Assembly: GCF_000212735.1 (NCBI RefSeq)
Contig: NC_015510.1
Location: 2,816,315 to 2,880,314, forward strand
DNA: 64,000 nt
From: Haliscomenobacter hydrossis DSM 1100
GTDB taxonomy: Bacteria; Bacteroidota; Bacteroidia; Chitinophagales; Saprospiraceae
Direction: 5' to 3'
Shown here: one piece after another, positions 63,201-64,000 of the stretch
Numbering within the stretch: the stretch's first letter is position 1
Layout: the number at the start of each line of letters is the position of its first letter
Translations under genes and position numbers: made by a program
The notes under the pieces: generated by a model
Told to the model about the DNA's origin: nothing
Seen by the model: the letters and a program-made list of their open reading frames with translations, nothing else
Databases searched by the model: none

Positions 63201-64000
63201 TGAAACGTTCGCTGAGGCTGTTTTGGCGGTCGTACAACTTGCCCGAAAGACAGCCCAGGGAAAAAATCAGCGGGTAACGCCCCTGGTTGTTGAACAAGAG
63301 GGGATCATCTAGCCCAAAATCGGTATTGGTTACGCCACCATGTCCCAAAAAAACTTTGACGGACAGGCCCTCGTTTACCGCTTTGACAATTTCTTCGGCG
63401 GTGGAAAGCACTACGGTTTCGGCGCTCTGTTTGCTAACTGTGCTGACAATGGCACCAAAATCATTGTTGCTCAATACCGTAGCCGTCCGCTGGAGCCGGG
63501 CCTGGAAGGTGGCAATTTCATTGCCGCCATAATTTCCACCCGAAATGTGCATCACCCGTTTGCGCCAGGCCAGGGATTTAGCATCACGCGGCGCATCAAG
63601 GTTTTGTTCGTATTCTTTTACTTTGTTGAGGTAATCGCGGATTTGGCTGGGGTCTTGCGCGGCCAGTCGTCCCGTGGGGATAAAAGAGCTCAATTTGCCG
63701 TTGGCCGCAAACATCAGATTGTCCGAACCGGGTGTACCAAATGTAGGGATGAAATGTTCGGGGCGCATTTCGGCGTTGCGTTGCCTCAGCAGGTTGTATT
63801 CAATACCATGCCCGATGAGCAACAGATATTTAGGTTGTGCCAATTTGTACAAATACGCGCCAAAATTGCGCAAAGCCTGGGGATGATCGGGAATGCCGTA
63901 ACCAAACTGATCGAAAATTTGCTGGACATCCGCCACCAATACCTGATAAGACCCGCCCGTAGCCGAGCGGCGATACGCGGCGTATTCTTCCACGTAATCA
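60265..64000 (-). CDS. C25-family (gingipain/PorU-like) cysteine protease, N-terminus outside the window
   Basis: At least 1242 residues; the frame stays open to the right window edge (DYVEEYAAYRR), so the N-terminus is missing and GTG at 63993 is only internal. The C25 catalytic domain shows KYLLLIGHGIEY, FLGHGGVTNTDFG (catalytic His) and LIFSLGCLSGKLY (catalytic Cys). Large beta-rich Ig-like/CARDB-type regions follow, and the C-terminus (LPYPNPFTSSCRFVYTLTGKE, then YVWNGTDQYGDQLANGVYLYRVL) is a FlgD/T9SS-like sorting domain. In PorU such an enzyme cleaves sorting domains and attaches cargo at the outer membrane. Either PorU itself or a secreted gingipain-like protease is possible. Confidence 0.85.
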   Translation of the reverse strand, partial: DYVEEYAAYRRSATGGSYQVLVADVQQIFDQFGYGIPDHPQALRNFGAYLYKLAQPKYLLLIGHGIEYNLLRQRNAEMRPEHFIPTFGTPGSDNLMFAANGKLSSFIPTGRLAAQDPSQIRDYLNKVKEYEQNLDAPRDAKSLAWRKRVMHISGGNYGGNEIATFQARLQRTATVLSNNDFGAIVSTVSKQSAETVVLSTAEEIVKAVNEGLSVKVFLGHGGVTNTDFGLDDPLLFNNQGRYPLIFSLGCLSGKLYDRQNSLSERFILVPNRGGIAYIASSGYANDGALEFYLTQFYQALGGVHYLDGIGEMNNRARRSLEGINSFIFRSMGEQLSLHGDPAIRMNRYKGPDFTPDLGSFTLQPAAPTVDQDSFTVALAVLNLGQNFKDSLSINVKRILPDGQIFAYPFRLKMQGFADTLRLRLPVLGKAALGKNRLLVELDPANRIAELPSPAAENNNRLLSSAGQEGLEFVVLANDFFPVSPLDFGIFTATQRRPTLYASATNQDQLFRLEIDTTTLFNSPAFLTNTLKSESGLLAWSPASVNFQNDRVYYWRMRPDTARSADAWKNSSFLFQPGGSNGWNQSHYFQLLQSDQQQLSWELSTRKLAFQSKLNNVIAESVPYNPQTNNVPTRYLYNNNRIFRTVFVQGVAVAVFDPVTGQPWYNSNGPQRYGSQNSNDWAFIFPTNTTEQRKKVMQFLDDAIPRGHYVLFMTVQDAGQSFQVEKWGADSLSLGTNLFQVLERNGASMIRDMLLFGSRPYAFAYVKGAEALGESLSIDPNGTALIRFDLPEKLRSGTLSSRRIGPAKTWKELLWAAPTDSPRDSIIWTVTALDSASQERKLVFAGTRTQNFISLSAVDAREYPYLELSATFQDSLLRTPAQLAYWRVLYDGLGDAVIRLGTTALPDTIQQGQALSLNLPIYNLGTGSLDSLQVLLTLVDAQNRSTVQSFKTASLAALDSFLLNVAIDSRSFQGKYQLQVEVNPGPFQTELNYQNNLAIRTFFVKTDLAAPVVDVTFDGQRILHKDLVSSAPLIQILLRDENKYLLLADTTLFDVRIIPPQGAPILLKFKQGDVFFYPSEKAGQPARIEWQPQFILDGEYQLIVRARDASGNLAGGNLFQVSFRILQEQSLSQLLPYPNPFTSSCRFVYTLTGKEEPAYFSIQIMTVSGQVVKEITQNEFGSMRIGTHLSDYVWNGTDQYGDQLANGVYLYRVLAKDTQGKSIKLFSSAADPFFDKGFGKIVLLR

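Overview
The window looks like a chromosomal stretch of a Bacteroidota bacterium, most likely of the Saprospiria type (Haliscomenobacter-like). This is inferred from type IX secretion features (a PorU/gingipain-type C25 protease and a T9SS sorting domain), large single-chain MacB/FtsX permeases ending in an ALANPVxxLxSE-type tail, PadR-permease pairs, SGNH/propeller/cytochrome fusions, and weak Shine-Dalgarno signals. One promoter matches the Bacteroidota TTG / TAnnTTTG pattern.

Layout. 1-5.1 kb: the end of a formylglycine-enzyme-fold protein, a MacB-like permease and a repeat-rich secreted protein. 5.1-15.7 kb: a defence block. It holds an AbiE-type toxin-antitoxin pair under two four-half-site operators, then, on the minus strand, a five-gene operon hsdM-hsdS-[ATPase-HNH]-hsdR, in which a Septu-like pair sits inside a type I restriction operon. 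15.9-29.3 kb: a small membrane protein and three more MacB-like permeases, two of them coupled to PadR regulators, interrupted by a two-gene DNA methyltransferase/putative nuclease module at 19.5-23.1 kb. 29.6-32.6 kb: two exported proteins. 32.7-35.1 kb: an AT-rich gene with a C-terminal EAD11-like domain, cut by an ISKra4-like insertion sequence with an intact target duplication. 35.1-44.3 kb: housekeeping and metabolic genes (S9 peptidase, Fpg/Nei-like glycosylase, GlgX, DJ-1/PfpI, FAD/FeS oxidoreductase). 44.4-45.7 kb: a DUF1016-like gene remnant and an Rpn-family nuclease. 45.8-56.3 kb: a minus-strand catabolic cluster (ThuA, SGNH-propeller-HEAT-cytochrome protein, sugar isomerase, enolase-superfamily dehydratase, VOC protein, 2-hydroxyacid dehydrogenase, propeller-cytochrome protein). 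56.7-64 kb: small membrane proteins, CvpA, lysoplasmalogenase, a FemAB-like acyltransferase and a C25 protease truncated by the window edge.

Two themes go beyond gene content. First, defence modules are embedded in an array of paralogous permeases, and a 12-codon permease tail survives as a fossil next to the AbiE promoter. Second, long, often perfect, inverted repeats (18-36 bp stems) recur just downstream of stop codons (5156, 26530, 29342, 32589, 35052, 49481, 56361). Two of them, 20 kb apart, share a core sequence and differ by paired changes in both arms. They may be a 3'-end RNA or terminator element family, or a mobile palindromic repeat.
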